DNA of 35,159 bases from Gammaproteobacteria bacterium. Its GTDB lineage: Bacteria > Pseudomonadota > Gammaproteobacteria > Arenicellales > Poriferihabitantaceae. The translations under genes and the position numbers were made by a program. Below the pieces are notes generated by a model. That model was given only the letters and a program-made list of their open reading frames with translations. It did no database searches and was not told the DNA's origin. The stretch covers positions 1-35,159 of the forward strand of contig WTGA01000038.1 of NCBI GenBank assembly GCA_011523765.1, written 5' to 3'. Below are positions 20,029 through 28,852 of the stretch, piece by piece (the first letter of the stretch is position 1; every line of letters begins with the position of its first letter).

Positions 20029-20712
20029 ATGAAACTGACACTTGGATTTGACGTCTACGGCACCCTGATCGATACACACGGGGTCATCAGTGAATTGGAA
20101 AAAATGATCGGGGCGACACAGGCGCCCCGTTTTTCCCAGGTTTGGAGAGAGAAGCAGCTGGAATACACTTTTCGCAGGGGGGCCATGCGCAAGTACCTGA
20201 ATTTCGGAATCTGTACCCGGCAGGCGCTGGACCATACTGCGGAAACCCTGCAGCATGCATTGAGCGATGAGCAAAAGGGGGAGCTGGTATCCGCTTACGA
20301 TACCCTGCCCGCTTTCGGGGATGCCGGGAACGGACTGTCAACATTGAAAAATGCGGGCCATGCATTGTTCGCATTTTCCAACGGCCAGGCGGAAGCGGTG
20401 GAAACTGTCCTGGAAAATGCCGGAATCCGGCAGTATTTCAGAGGGGTTGTCAGTGTCGATGAGATCGGAACATTCAAACCGGACCCGGAGGTTTACCACC
20501 ATTTTCTCAAAGTCACCCATTCCGCACCCGGGAACACCTGGCTGGTTTCCAGCAATGGATTTGATGTCATTGGCGCCGTGGCCATCGGCATGAAAGCGGC
20601 CTGGATACAGCGTTCTCCCGCGGTGATTCTGGACCCCTGGGAATTTTCACCAACGGTCATACTTGATTCATTGGACAAGCTGACTCACTCGATCTCTTCC
20701 CGACAACCATGA
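20029..20712 (+). CDS. HAD superfamily hydrolase, haloacid dehalogenase type II-like
   Basis: FDVYGTLIDT nucleophile motif, WREKQLEYTFRR, FSNG, FKPDPEVY, VSSNGFDVIGA match the L-2-haloacid dehalogenase motif set. Confidence 0.85.
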   Translation: MKLTLGFDVYGTLIDTHGVISELEKMIGATQAPRFSQVWREKQLEYTFRRGAMRKYLNFGICTRQALDHTAETLQHALSDEQKGELVSAYDTLPAFGDAGNGLSTLKNAGHALFAFSNGQAEAVETVLENAGIRQYFRGVVSVDEIGTFKPDPEVYHHFLKVTHSAPGNTWLVSSNGFDVIGAVAIGMKAAWIQRSPAVILDPWEFSPTVILDSLDKLTHSISSRQP

Positions 20713-21125
20713 AACCCACTCCAGCATTTTTAAACCGGAAGGATACCGACAATTTGCCGGGCATCCTGGGAATTCAGTCCATTGAAATTGGCAGCGACTA
20801 CTCCATCGCTGAAATGACCGTCCATACCCGTCACATGAACCTGAAAGCGTTCATTCATGGCGGGAGTGTGGTCGCCCTTGCGGATACGGCGGCTGGTTAC
20901 GGCTGTTATTCAAACCTGCCCGAAGGGGCGAACGGATTCACGACGATTGAACTCAAGTGCAATTTCATTGGCAGCACACAATCCGGGGTCCTGCGCTCCA
21001 CCGCCAGATGTATCCATCGGGGGAAAACCACCCAGGTTTGGGATGCCGATGTCGTGGATGCCCACAGCGGCAGGACCCTCGGCGAGTTTCGCTGTACCCA
21101 ATTGATTACCTATCCATCGCCATGA
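20709..21125 (+). CDS. PaaI-family hotdog thioesterase
   Basis: RHMNLKAFIHGGSVVALADTAAGYGCYSNLPEGANGFTTIELKCNFIGS. ATGA overlap with the upstream gene. Confidence 0.85.
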   Translation: MKPTPAFLNRKDTDNLPGILGIQSIEIGSDYSIAEMTVHTRHMNLKAFIHGGSVVALADTAAGYGCYSNLPEGANGFTTIELKCNFIGSTQSGVLRSTARCIHRGKTTQVWDADVVDAHSGRTLGEFRCTQLITYPSP

Positions 21126-21682
21126 GCAAGATTGACCCCTCCAGCTGCGAACTGGTCCGCACAAAACTGCATGTGCGAGAGATCCGATGCGAAGGCTACC
21201 GGCGTTCCGACGGGTTGTGGGATATCGAAGCAACCCTTGCCGACACCAAAACGATTGGGTTCTTCAATCACGAGCGGGGGGAAATTCCACCAGGAGAACC
21301 CATTCACAAGATGGTTCTTGTGGTCACCCTGGAACTGGACATGACGATTGCTGATATCCGTGCACAGATGCCGTATACCCCCTTTCGAATCTGTCCGCAG
21401 GCAATGGAAAACCTGGCCCGACTCATCGGTCTTCGAATACAACCCGGATGGATGCGGGAAGTGCGAAAACGTATCCCGAATACGGACAGTTGCACACACC
21501 TTACCGAATTGCTGGGCCCTGTCTCCACGACCGCCTACCAGACGATGCACCAAGCCATTGAAAAACTGGAACAAAACAAAGTGAAGCGCCGTGCTCCTCC
21601 CATCCTGAACCAGTGCCATGCGCTGGCCAGTGACAGTGCCGTTGTCCAGGCAATGTGGCCACAGTTTTATGAACACGAATAA
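21122..21682 (+). CDS. DUF2889 domain protein
   Basis: KLHVREIRCEGYRRSDGLWDIEATLADTKTIGF...GEPIHKMVLVVTLELDMTIADIRAQMPYTPFRICPQAMENLARLIGLRIQPGWMREVRKR. ATGA overlap with the thioesterase. Confidence 0.8.
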   Translation: MSKIDPSSCELVRTKLHVREIRCEGYRRSDGLWDIEATLADTKTIGFFNHERGEIPPGEPIHKMVLVVTLELDMTIADIRAQMPYTPFRICPQAMENLARLIGLRIQPGWMREVRKRIPNTDSCTHLTELLGPVSTTAYQTMHQAIEKLEQNKVKRRAPPILNQCHALASDSAVVQAMWPQFYEHE

Positions 21683-22721
21683 CCCGGATTCCCCGGAAAA
21701 TCGGGAGGGTCGCAGAACCGGTGCAACCGCCAACGAACCCATGCCCGACACGATGCCTTTCAATCGACTGGAACGGGCGGGGGTGGGCGCCAGCCCTGAA
21801 GCCAGGCAGTTTCTGGAACAGAACCTGCCGGTTGAACCGGACCGCGACCCTCCCCGAAAGAATATCGAAACCCTGCGACAGGAAACCCGGGAGGCCTGCC
21901 AGCCCGCCATCGACCAGGCACTGGAACGTTTCCGCCCGGTCATTGACAGCAGGGAGATCGGCGGAGTCCGGTGCTTGTCCATCTCGCCCCCGGGGTCGGG
22001 AAAAACACCCGGGGACACCCTGTTGTTGTACTTTTTTGGGGGAGGCTATATCCAGGGCAGTCCCGAAGAAGACCTGCCCATTACCGCGGTCCTGTCACAT
22101 CGGTTGAATCTCACCGTGATTTCCCCTGATTACCGGTTGGCACCGGAAAATCCGTATCCCGCCGCCATCGAAGACGGCCGGATGGTATGCCGGGAGATCC
22201 TGGGCAAGATGAATGTCCGCAATCTTTTGCTGGTCGGTGAATCCGCGGGAGGCAACCTTGCCCTGCAAACCCTTCTTTGGATCAGAAGGCAAAACCTGGC
22301 CATGCCCAGGGCCTGTGCACTGCTGTCTCCATGGGTCGATTTGACCAACCAGGGGGACTCTTTTGATTTCAACAATGGCCGCGACCCCACCTTGCTGACC
22401 GCGTACGCCGAGACTGCCGCCGAACTCTTCGCCGGAAAACTGCCGGTTGACCATTCCGGCCTTTCACCGCTGCACGGGCAATATGACGAATCCTTTCCGC
22501 CGATGATGGTCACCAGCGGGACCCGGGACCTGTTGCTGAGCACCTGCGTACAACTCGTAGCCAGACTACGGGCCTCGGGGATTCAGGTCGATTTTCGCGT
22601 ATGGGAAAACATGTGGCATGTATTTGAGTATTACCCGCAGATACCGGAAGCGGGTCAGTCGCTCGCAGAAATTTGTCAGTTTCTGGCCCGGCACTCCAAC
22701 GGGGGGTGCAAAGCAAGGTGA
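21670..22721 (+). CDS. Alpha/beta hydrolase, hormone-sensitive-lipase-like
   Basis: FFGGGYIQGSPEED oxyanion motif, ISPDYRLAPENPYPAAIED, LLVGESAGGNLAL nucleophile elbow. The ATG overlaps the DUF2889 CDS end. Confidence 0.88.
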
Positions 22722-22743
22722 GTGCGGGTATCCGTACCACTCC

Positions 22744-23913
22744 ATGGCCCTCTGGCCTATCCACGTGACCATGAATGCGGTTGCACCCAGGTTTCTGTCG
22801 GCCTGGATGCTTGCACTCATGGTCTCCCTATCCACACAGATTTTCAATTCAAAAAAGACCATGGCTGACGGGGAAACACTTCATGCAATCCGGGTCCCTG
22901 CCGAGTGGGAGCCCCAGGAAGCCATTTGGCTGCAATGGCCCGGAAGATACGAAAAGGCCTATGAAACCGCATTCGGAAAAATGGCAACCGTGATCTCTGG
23001 TTACCAGAAGTTGCATATCATTCATGACAATGACCGGATTCGAAAAGAGGCCGAAACCGCGATATGGTCCGCCGGCGGCAACCCGGACCATGACCACATC
23101 GTGTGGCACAAAATCCGGAATGACGGTGCGTGGATGCGGGACAACGGACCGGTCTATGTCATCCAGGACGGGGAAATGCGCATTCAGAACTGGCAGTTCG
23201 ATGCCTGGGGCGGAGCGTTTGGCGCGGACATCCCGTTTGCGCATGACAATGCCATCCCCGATGCAGTGGGAAAATTCCTGGATATGCCCGTGGACCGAGT
23301 GAATATCGTCCACGAAAGAGGCAACCTGGAATTTAACGGGGTCGATACGGTACTCCTGAACTGGAGCACGATGGGTGACCCGAGGAGAAACCCCGGCTAT
23401 GTTCGGGAACAGGCAAAGAGGGATTTAAAGAAGTACTTTGGCGTGAGCAAGGTGGTCTTTGTGCAAGGCGTCCCCGAAGGCGACTTGACCAATGGGCATA
23501 TCGATGGCATTGCCCGATTCATCAATCCAACCACCGTCGTCGTTCCGGAGTGTACCAGAGCTTCCTTGTGCAAACCGGGCGACGGGAAGAACGACCAGAT
23601 ATTCGATGACGCCGCACAAACCATCAAAGCAGCCGGATTTACCGTTATTCGACATCCCATTGAAGGGGTCGGCACCCACAAAGGGGTGGTATATGACGCC
23701 AACTATATGAACTGGATCGTCGGAAACGGATTTGTCATTGCTGTGGGGTTTGACAATCCTGGCACGGATGCGAGTGCCAAACGACGCATCGAATCCTACT
23801 TTCCGGGCCGCGATGTGCATATTATTGAAATGCTCGGATCGTGGATGGGGGGCGGGGGCGCACACTGCCACACCAATGACCAGCCCGCATTTTCAACCAT
23901 CCACTTTCAATAG
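22744..23913 (+). CDS. Agmatine deiminase/peptidylarginine deiminase family protein with N-terminal hydrophobic extension
   Basis: RVPAEWEPQEAIWLQWPGRYEKAYE, NDGAWMRDNGPVYVI, HERGNLEFNG, EGDLTNGHIDGIARFI, GGGGAHCHTNDQPA (catalytic Cys region). N-terminus RFLSAWMLALMVSLSTQIF resembles a signal peptide. Start could be 22771 or 22861 instead. Confidence 0.85.
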   Translation: MALWPIHVTMNAVAPRFLSAWMLALMVSLSTQIFNSKKTMADGETLHAIRVPAEWEPQEAIWLQWPGRYEKAYETAFGKMATVISGYQKLHIIHDNDRIRKEAETAIWSAGGNPDHDHIVWHKIRNDGAWMRDNGPVYVIQDGEMRIQNWQFDAWGGAFGADIPFAHDNAIPDAVGKFLDMPVDRVNIVHERGNLEFNGVDTVLLNWSTMGDPRRNPGYVREQAKRDLKKYFGVSKVVFVQGVPEGDLTNGHIDGIARFINPTTVVVPECTRASLCKPGDGKNDQIFDDAAQTIKAAGFTVIRHPIEGVGTHKGVVYDANYMNWIVGNGFVIAVGFDNPGTDASAKRRIESYFPGRDVHIIEMLGSWMGGGGAHCHTNDQPAFSTIHFQ

Positions 23914-24125
23914 GTTTTTCCTGTGACTGATGGGTCCAGTGAGCGGAGATTTCCTGTCCTTTGTACCAGATTTCTTCGGTATTTCGGACCGCTCTTCCAT
24001 TACCCATCGGGCATGGCCAAAACCGGTAAGCCGGTCAGACGGTATGGAGTTGTAATGCCCGGAATGGCCGACAGGTGGTGCGGGGTCTGAATCCTGCCCC
24101 GTGTAAGCGAAGAGAAATTGACCGG

Positions 24126-24156
24126 TTGTCAGCAATATGGCAGTATCTGCTATTAT
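24126..24156 (+). promoter_or_regulatory. Candidate parDE promoter with extended -10 (TTGTCA-N19-TGCTATTAT)
   Basis: TTGTCA at 24126 and TGC-TATTAT at 24148-24156, followed by the AGGAGG ribosome binding site before ATG 24178. TCTG-N7-CAGA inverted repeat across the -10. Confidence 0.4.
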
Positions 24157-24177
24157 CAGACCTTATCAGGAGGAAAA

Positions 24178-24417
24178 ATGCCAAATATACACCTTACGGA
24201 ACAGATGGAAAATTATATTCAGGGGCAGATCAGGTCGGGGGCATATGCCAATCTGAGCGAAGTCGTGCGTGCGGGCATGCGAATGCTCATGGAGAGGGAC
24301 AACGCACATCAGTTCTATACACTCAAAGCGGATCTCGAAGAGGCCTTGCAGGAAGCCGAAGATGGCGGGGTTGAGGAATTCGATTCCCGGGCCTACGAGC
24401 CGGATGCCGGAAGTTGA
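24178..24417 (+). CDS. parD: Type II antitoxin, ParD/CC2985 family
   Basis: MPNIHLTEQMENYIQGQIRSGAYANLSEVVRAGMRMLMERD: RHH antitoxin pattern. Overlaps the downstream toxin ORF. Confidence 0.9.
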   Translation: MPNIHLTEQMENYIQGQIRSGAYANLSEVVRAGMRMLMERDNAHQFYTLKADLEEALQEAEDGGVEEFDSRAYEPDAGS

Positions 24418-24751
24418 CTATCGCGATGATATGACGATCAGGCTGTCCAGGCTGGCGAAACGGGATTTGGATGAAATCCGCAGATACACGGTGGAAACAT
24501 GGGGTCGCGGGCAATGGTTGAAAACCTACCGGGGGCTGGTACAGGCTTTCGAGGGAATCGTGGCCAATCCGGATGATGGACGCGACCGGAGCCTGTTCGC
24601 GACGGGTCTTCGCTCAGTGAATTACAGACGGCATGTGATATTTTTCGCACGGATAGCCGCCACCGGCAATGAGGCGGTTATCATTCGGATCGTTCATCAG
24701 CGCCGAAATTTGCCGGCATTGGTCTACTACGAAGAGATCAGTGGCTGCTGA
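24404..24751 (+). CDS. parE: Type II toxin, ParE/RelE family
   Basis: TIRLSRLAKRDLDEIRRYTVETWGRGQWLKTYRGLVQAFEGIVANPDDGRDRSLFATGLRSVNYRRHVIFFARI...IIRIVHQRRN. Confidence 0.9.
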   Translation: MPEVDYRDDMTIRLSRLAKRDLDEIRRYTVETWGRGQWLKTYRGLVQAFEGIVANPDDGRDRSLFATGLRSVNYRRHVIFFARIAATGNEAVIIRIVHQRRNLPALVYYEEISGC

Positions 24752-24917
24752 TTGTGCAGGGAAACTGGATGTTGGAGGATCTTGAGGTTTGCTCATCACA
24801 AGCCTTGTCATATTGAGTGTGACGCTGTCGTAGCCGCAACCTCCTGGATAGAGACCGAAGAAAGCGGGGGCCGGGCATTCGATATCGGTTCACCTGACCG
24901 CCAAGCTGCTTCGGGAT

Positions 24918-25754
24918 TCAGGTTGCCCTGCCCCAGAACAGCTTTCTCACCTTTTCGCTGTTCACCCTCCCCGGCTCTTCAGCAAAACAAAGCACCGGAA
25001 CCAGTCTTGGAGTGGGACCTGAAACCCGGGTTACCCGGTGCAGTGTCTGTTTCCCACCAAATATCAGCAGGGTCCCTGGCACAAAGGGCAAATTCTCAAC
25101 GCCACTTCGGTTTCCATGCAATACACTGCCGACCATTGATTGTTCGTTTTCCATCCCCCGGATCCGGGGCACATATTCAAACTCTCCGCCCTGCTCGGGT
25201 GACTGGAGCATCAGTGTGACGGAGTACTCAGACTCGTCGAAATGCCATCCATGCTCGCCGCCCTCCACAAACACGTTAATGGAACACGCACCCATCGGGT
25301 CCGAAAACCGGTAAAAGGGAGACTTGCCCAATACACGTCCTATAAAATCTTTCAGGGGATCCCAAAGATATATCTGGTTGAGGAGCGACCCGGGATCAAT
25401 CCGGTCATAGGGGATGGAACCCACCACGGTCCTTTCCATGGTATGTTCCACTGAACCGGGACCCTTGGGGCAATCGGGCGTATCCAGGTAAGCATTGTGG
25501 GAGTTATCGCAGAAATACGCACTGTCCATCCACTGGCTGGCCTCCCCGGCCAGGATATCCAGCGCTGATGGAAGGATGAATTCCGGGAGCTCACAGATAC
25601 CCGTACGCCGATAGACCTGCCGGCAATCCGCAATAAATTCGTCTTCCAGCGATTCATCCGCGCCATAAAACGGATATTTCCCAAGGTTGATACACTCATT
25701 CATAGGCTCAACGGGTCCTCTTCTTCCCCCTTGCAATGGCTCTTTGTTCTCCAT
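24918..25754 (-). CDS. 2-oxoglutarate/Fe(II)-dependent oxygenase, resembling ArpA/BesD-like amino-acid hydroxylase/halogenase relatives
   Basis: MGACSINVFVEGGEHGWHFDESEYSVTLMLQSPEQGGEFEYVPRIR contains HxD; distal LHRVTRVSGPTPRLVPVLCF contains His and Arg. Confidence 0.75.
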   Translation of the reverse strand: MENKEPLQGGRRGPVEPMNECINLGKYPFYGADESLEDEFIADCRQVYRRTGICELPEFILPSALDILAGEASQWMDSAYFCDNSHNAYLDTPDCPKGPGSVEHTMERTVVGSIPYDRIDPGSLLNQIYLWDPLKDFIGRVLGKSPFYRFSDPMGACSINVFVEGGEHGWHFDESEYSVTLMLQSPEQGGEFEYVPRIRGMENEQSMVGSVLHGNRSGVENLPFVPGTLLIFGGKQTLHRVTRVSGPTPRLVPVLCFAEEPGRVNSEKVRKLFWGRAT

Positions 25755-25757
25755 GGC

Positions 25758-26531
25758 TCACCCGGGAGTGCGGGCCCGGAAATGACCCTGGCCAATCCCT
25801 CCTTCGGCAAAGGCCCGCGCCCGGGTCCGGGTCCAATCCAGACAGGTTTCATATCCTTCGTCGCCCAATATTCCGGTCAGTTTGGCCTTTAACTCACCCT
25901 GCACCCGGTTGACGGCACTTTGGGACAGTTGATGAATGAATCCGGTCCGGTCAGACAGTGAAAACTGCTCAAACCCGCTGTCCTCAAAAGCGGACACGAA
26001 TTCATGCCGGTCGACAAAATGAAAATTGAGCCCCCGTTCCCGCAACAAGCGGTCCCATTGCCGATAGGAAGCATTGTCTTCCAGCTTCAGCCATTCGCAT
26101 CCGGCAACGACGGCTCCTGCCTTCAACACTCTTTTGACTTCTCCCAAAAATGGCCGCAGTTCCAACAAGTGGCAGGTCACCGCGGTCAAATACACCAGGT
26201 CGAAAGTGCCCTTTTCAAACGGCAACAGCCCGGGTTCGATTTTCTGCAGGACGACCTGGCTTTCCAGGTCATACTTCCGGACCAGCGCTGCAGCACGTTC
26301 CAGCACCTGGCTGTCAATATCCACCCCGGTCACGGACCCTGCCCGATGGTCCCTGGCCAAGGTGACACTTGCCCCTCCCAGCCCGCATCCAAGGTCGAGT
26401 ATGGATTTACCCGCCAGATCGACACCATCCACAATGGCCGCCACCTCATCGTCACCACCTGCCGAAAGATATCCCTCACCATAAATCAGCTCCATGGTAG
26501 CGATATTTTCTGCGCTGTAGTTGTTCGACAT
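25758..26531 (-). CDS. Class I SAM-dependent methyltransferase, possibly phosphoethanolamine/amine N-methyltransferase-like
   Basis: IYGEGYLSAGGDDEVAAIVDGVDLAGKSILDLGCGLGGASVTLARDHRAGSVTGVDID. The N-terminal segment resembles PEAMT-type FGxGFVSTGG. 3-nt gap to the downstream 2OG oxygenase. Confidence 0.8.
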   Translation of the reverse strand: MSNNYSAENIATMELIYGEGYLSAGGDDEVAAIVDGVDLAGKSILDLGCGLGGASVTLARDHRAGSVTGVDIDSQVLERAAALVRKYDLESQVVLQKIEPGLLPFEKGTFDLVYLTAVTCHLLELRPFLGEVKRVLKAGAVVAGCEWLKLEDNASYRQWDRLLRERGLNFHFVDRHEFVSAFEDSGFEQFSLSDRTGFIHQLSQSAVNRVQGELKAKLTGILGDEGYETCLDWTRTRARAFAEGGIGQGHFRARTPG

Positions 26532-27309
26532 GGTGACAAGATTTCGGAAATGACCGGTTCCCCGGATCATAATGACAAGATGCAAAATAGTCCATTCATC
26601 GGCCATGTTTGTCCGCTGTCCGGCCAATCCGGCAATACGCGGGGTTTCAGGGTCAGCAATGACAGGACCCGGATATCACTGTCAACATGGTCCCGGGAAT
26701 ATCCCTCCCTGGACCAGCCAATCTGCCCGGGGTCTTGTGCCGTCGCTCCGATGAAGACCTGGGCTCCAGCACGCACTCCGATTCCTTTGTCATCCATCTG
26801 TGACCGGCACTTCGTTCCGGCAGACCCCAGGCCATCTTCAAGTTTGAACGGGAAATCGGCAAGAATGCGACCGCAGTGTCCATCCGTCCTGCAGGGCACC
26901 CTGCCCTGGTACAGACCACTTCATCCGGCGGCACGCTCACCGGCATCGGTTTTACCGCCCAGGGAAAATTTGCAGTATCCTGCTGTCGACGTAGTCGGGC
27001 CGCTATGGCAATCCCGGTGTAAACCACCTGTTTGAAGGCATTGACGATGAAATACCGGATGATTTCGGGGTTTGCGATCATGGTGCGAACGGGTTCGAGC
27101 TGGACCGTGCGGACATGGTTTGCCAACGAAACCGGGCCGCATCCAGATTATTTTCTGCTGATTCCATTCCGTTCTGTGGTAGCCTTCCGGTCAATAACAG
27201 GAAAAACCATACCAGCCGATTATCGGGAAATATGCTACATGATTTCGACCACCGATAGTCCTCCTGTCGAACGGGGGATCGATGGCATACCCGGTCATCA
27301 CCACCTGAA

Positions 27310-28134
27310 GTGAACGCACGCAACATGAAACCCGCACAGTCAGTACCCGACGAGGCAATGACGCTCATCGAACACCTCCCCCATGACCTGGATGGCGGAA
27401 TCGCGAGCCGGGCCAGTATCGGGTTGATTGTACTGGCCACCGACTACACCATCGAATATGAATGGCGGCGGATATTCCATGCAGTAAACGGTGTCGCGGT
27501 CTATCACAGCCGCATTCCGAATGACGATGAGATCACTCCGGACAATCTCAGGGCGATGGCACCCCGTATCACCGATTCGACATCCCTGATCACCCCGGAT
27601 ACCCCGCTGGATGTCGTTGCCTATGGCTGCACTTCCGCCTCCATGGCCATCGGCGAGGAAACGGTGTTTGAGCAGATCAGGAAAGCGGAACCTGGTGCAA
27701 AATGCACTACCCCCATCACGGCTGCATTGGAGGCATTCAAGGCCTTCAACGCAAAACGGATTGGTGTTTTGACCCCCTATCCCGCGGATGTCAATCGAAT
27801 TGTCGCCGGGTATATGGCCGGCAAGGGAATCGACGTGCCCGTCTTCGGATCGTTCAACGAGGACCTGGATACGCGCGTATCCCGTATCTCCCCGGCTTCC
27901 ATTGAAAACGGGGTCCGGGAACTGGCCAGACAGGCCTGCGTCGATGCCATATTCGTCTCGTGCACCTCGGTACGGCTCGTTGATGCCTGCAAAGAGATGG
28001 AAGGCCAGCTGGGCATCCCGCTCACCTCTTCCAACCATGCCATGGCCTGGCATGCCATGCGGCTGGCGGGAATCGAGGACCGGTTGACTGAATTCGGATC
28101 ATTGTATGGGCTTTCGACGGCAATGACCGCCTGA
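27310..28134 (+). CDS. Asp/Glu racemase-superfamily protein, maleate isomerase/arylmalonate decarboxylase/EutA-like
   Basis: ASIGLIVLATDYTIEYEWRRIF; two catalytic-type Cys contexts VVAYGCTSASMAIGEE and AIFVSCTSVRLVDAC; RIGVLTPYPADVN. Confidence 0.85.
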   Translation: MNARNMKPAQSVPDEAMTLIEHLPHDLDGGIASRASIGLIVLATDYTIEYEWRRIFHAVNGVAVYHSRIPNDDEITPDNLRAMAPRITDSTSLITPDTPLDVVAYGCTSASMAIGEETVFEQIRKAEPGAKCTTPITAALEAFKAFNAKRIGVLTPYPADVNRIVAGYMAGKGIDVPVFGSFNEDLDTRVSRISPASIENGVRELARQACVDAIFVSCTSVRLVDACKEMEGQLGIPLTSSNHAMAWHAMRLAGIEDRLTEFGSLYGLSTAMTA

Positions 28135-28159
28135 ATCGAGAGTCACCGGGTCTGGCCGG

Positions 28160-28188
28160 GACCGGAGAAGGACACCGGTCTATTTTTT
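28160..28188 (+). terminator. Rho-independent terminator overlapping the convergent gene end
   Basis: GACCGG-AGAAGGACA-CCGGTC followed by TATTTTTT. Confidence 0.65.
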
Positions 28189-28842
28189 CCGGGCAAGAAA
28201 CAGGCCGTCACCCACCGCCACCATGGCAATGTCCACCCGGTCATCACTGGAAATGTGCCGGTTAATCGCTCGTATGGCCACGGTACTTTCCTCGTTGTTT
28301 CCGTCATCAATGACGGCACCCCCCCAGAAAACATTGTCGACAATGATCAATCCATTGCGCCGCACCAGCCGGACGGCTCGCTCATAGTATTTCCCGTAGT
28401 TCAGCTTGTCCGCGTCAATGAAAACCAGGTCGGCGTGACCTTCCAGGCCACCGGACAACAGGTCATCCAGCGTATCCAGCGCGGGACCGATTCTCAGTTC
28501 GATCTTTCCGGCCACGCCCGCCTGTTTCCAGAAGCTCTTTCCGATGTCCGTCCACTCGGTGCTGAGGTCACAGGCAATCACCCTGCCGTCATCGGGCAAG
28601 GCCTGGGCCATGCACAAGGTGCTGTAACCCGTGAACGTGCCGACCTCAATCACGACCTTTGCGTTGATCAGCTTTACCAGCATTGCCATGAACTGCCCCT
28701 GGTCAGGTGAAATCTGCATCTCTGCCATTTCCATTTCCCGGGTGACTTCCCTCAATTGTCTTGATGCATCCGATTCGCGGACCGAAATCGATACCAGGTA
28801 TTCATACAGCGCTGCCTGATGGGTTAACGGGTTTTTGGGCAC
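28180..28842 (-). CDS. O-methyltransferase (class I SAM, catechol/caffeoyl-CoA OMT type)
   Basis: LINAKVVIEVGTFTGYSTLCMAQALPDDGRVIACDLSTEWTDIGKSFWKQAGV...ADLVFIDADKLNYGKYYERAVRLVRRNGLIIVDNVFWGG. Confidence 0.93.
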   Translation of the reverse strand: MPKNPLTHQAALYEYLVSISVRESDASRQLREVTREMEMAEMQISPDQGQFMAMLVKLINAKVVIEVGTFTGYSTLCMAQALPDDGRVIACDLSTEWTDIGKSFWKQAGVAGKIELRIGPALDTLDDLLSGGLEGHADLVFIDADKLNYGKYYERAVRLVRRNGLIIVDNVFWGGAVIDDGNNEESTVAIRAINRHISSDDRVDIAMVAVGDGLFLARKK

Positions 28843-28852
28843 GGTCTTCCTC

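Noticed and set aside
24918-25754. Radical halogenase call for the 2OG enzyme
   Set aside because: The motif is HFD (HxD), not HxG/HxA, so the chloride-binding site is not expected; a hydroxylase is more likely.
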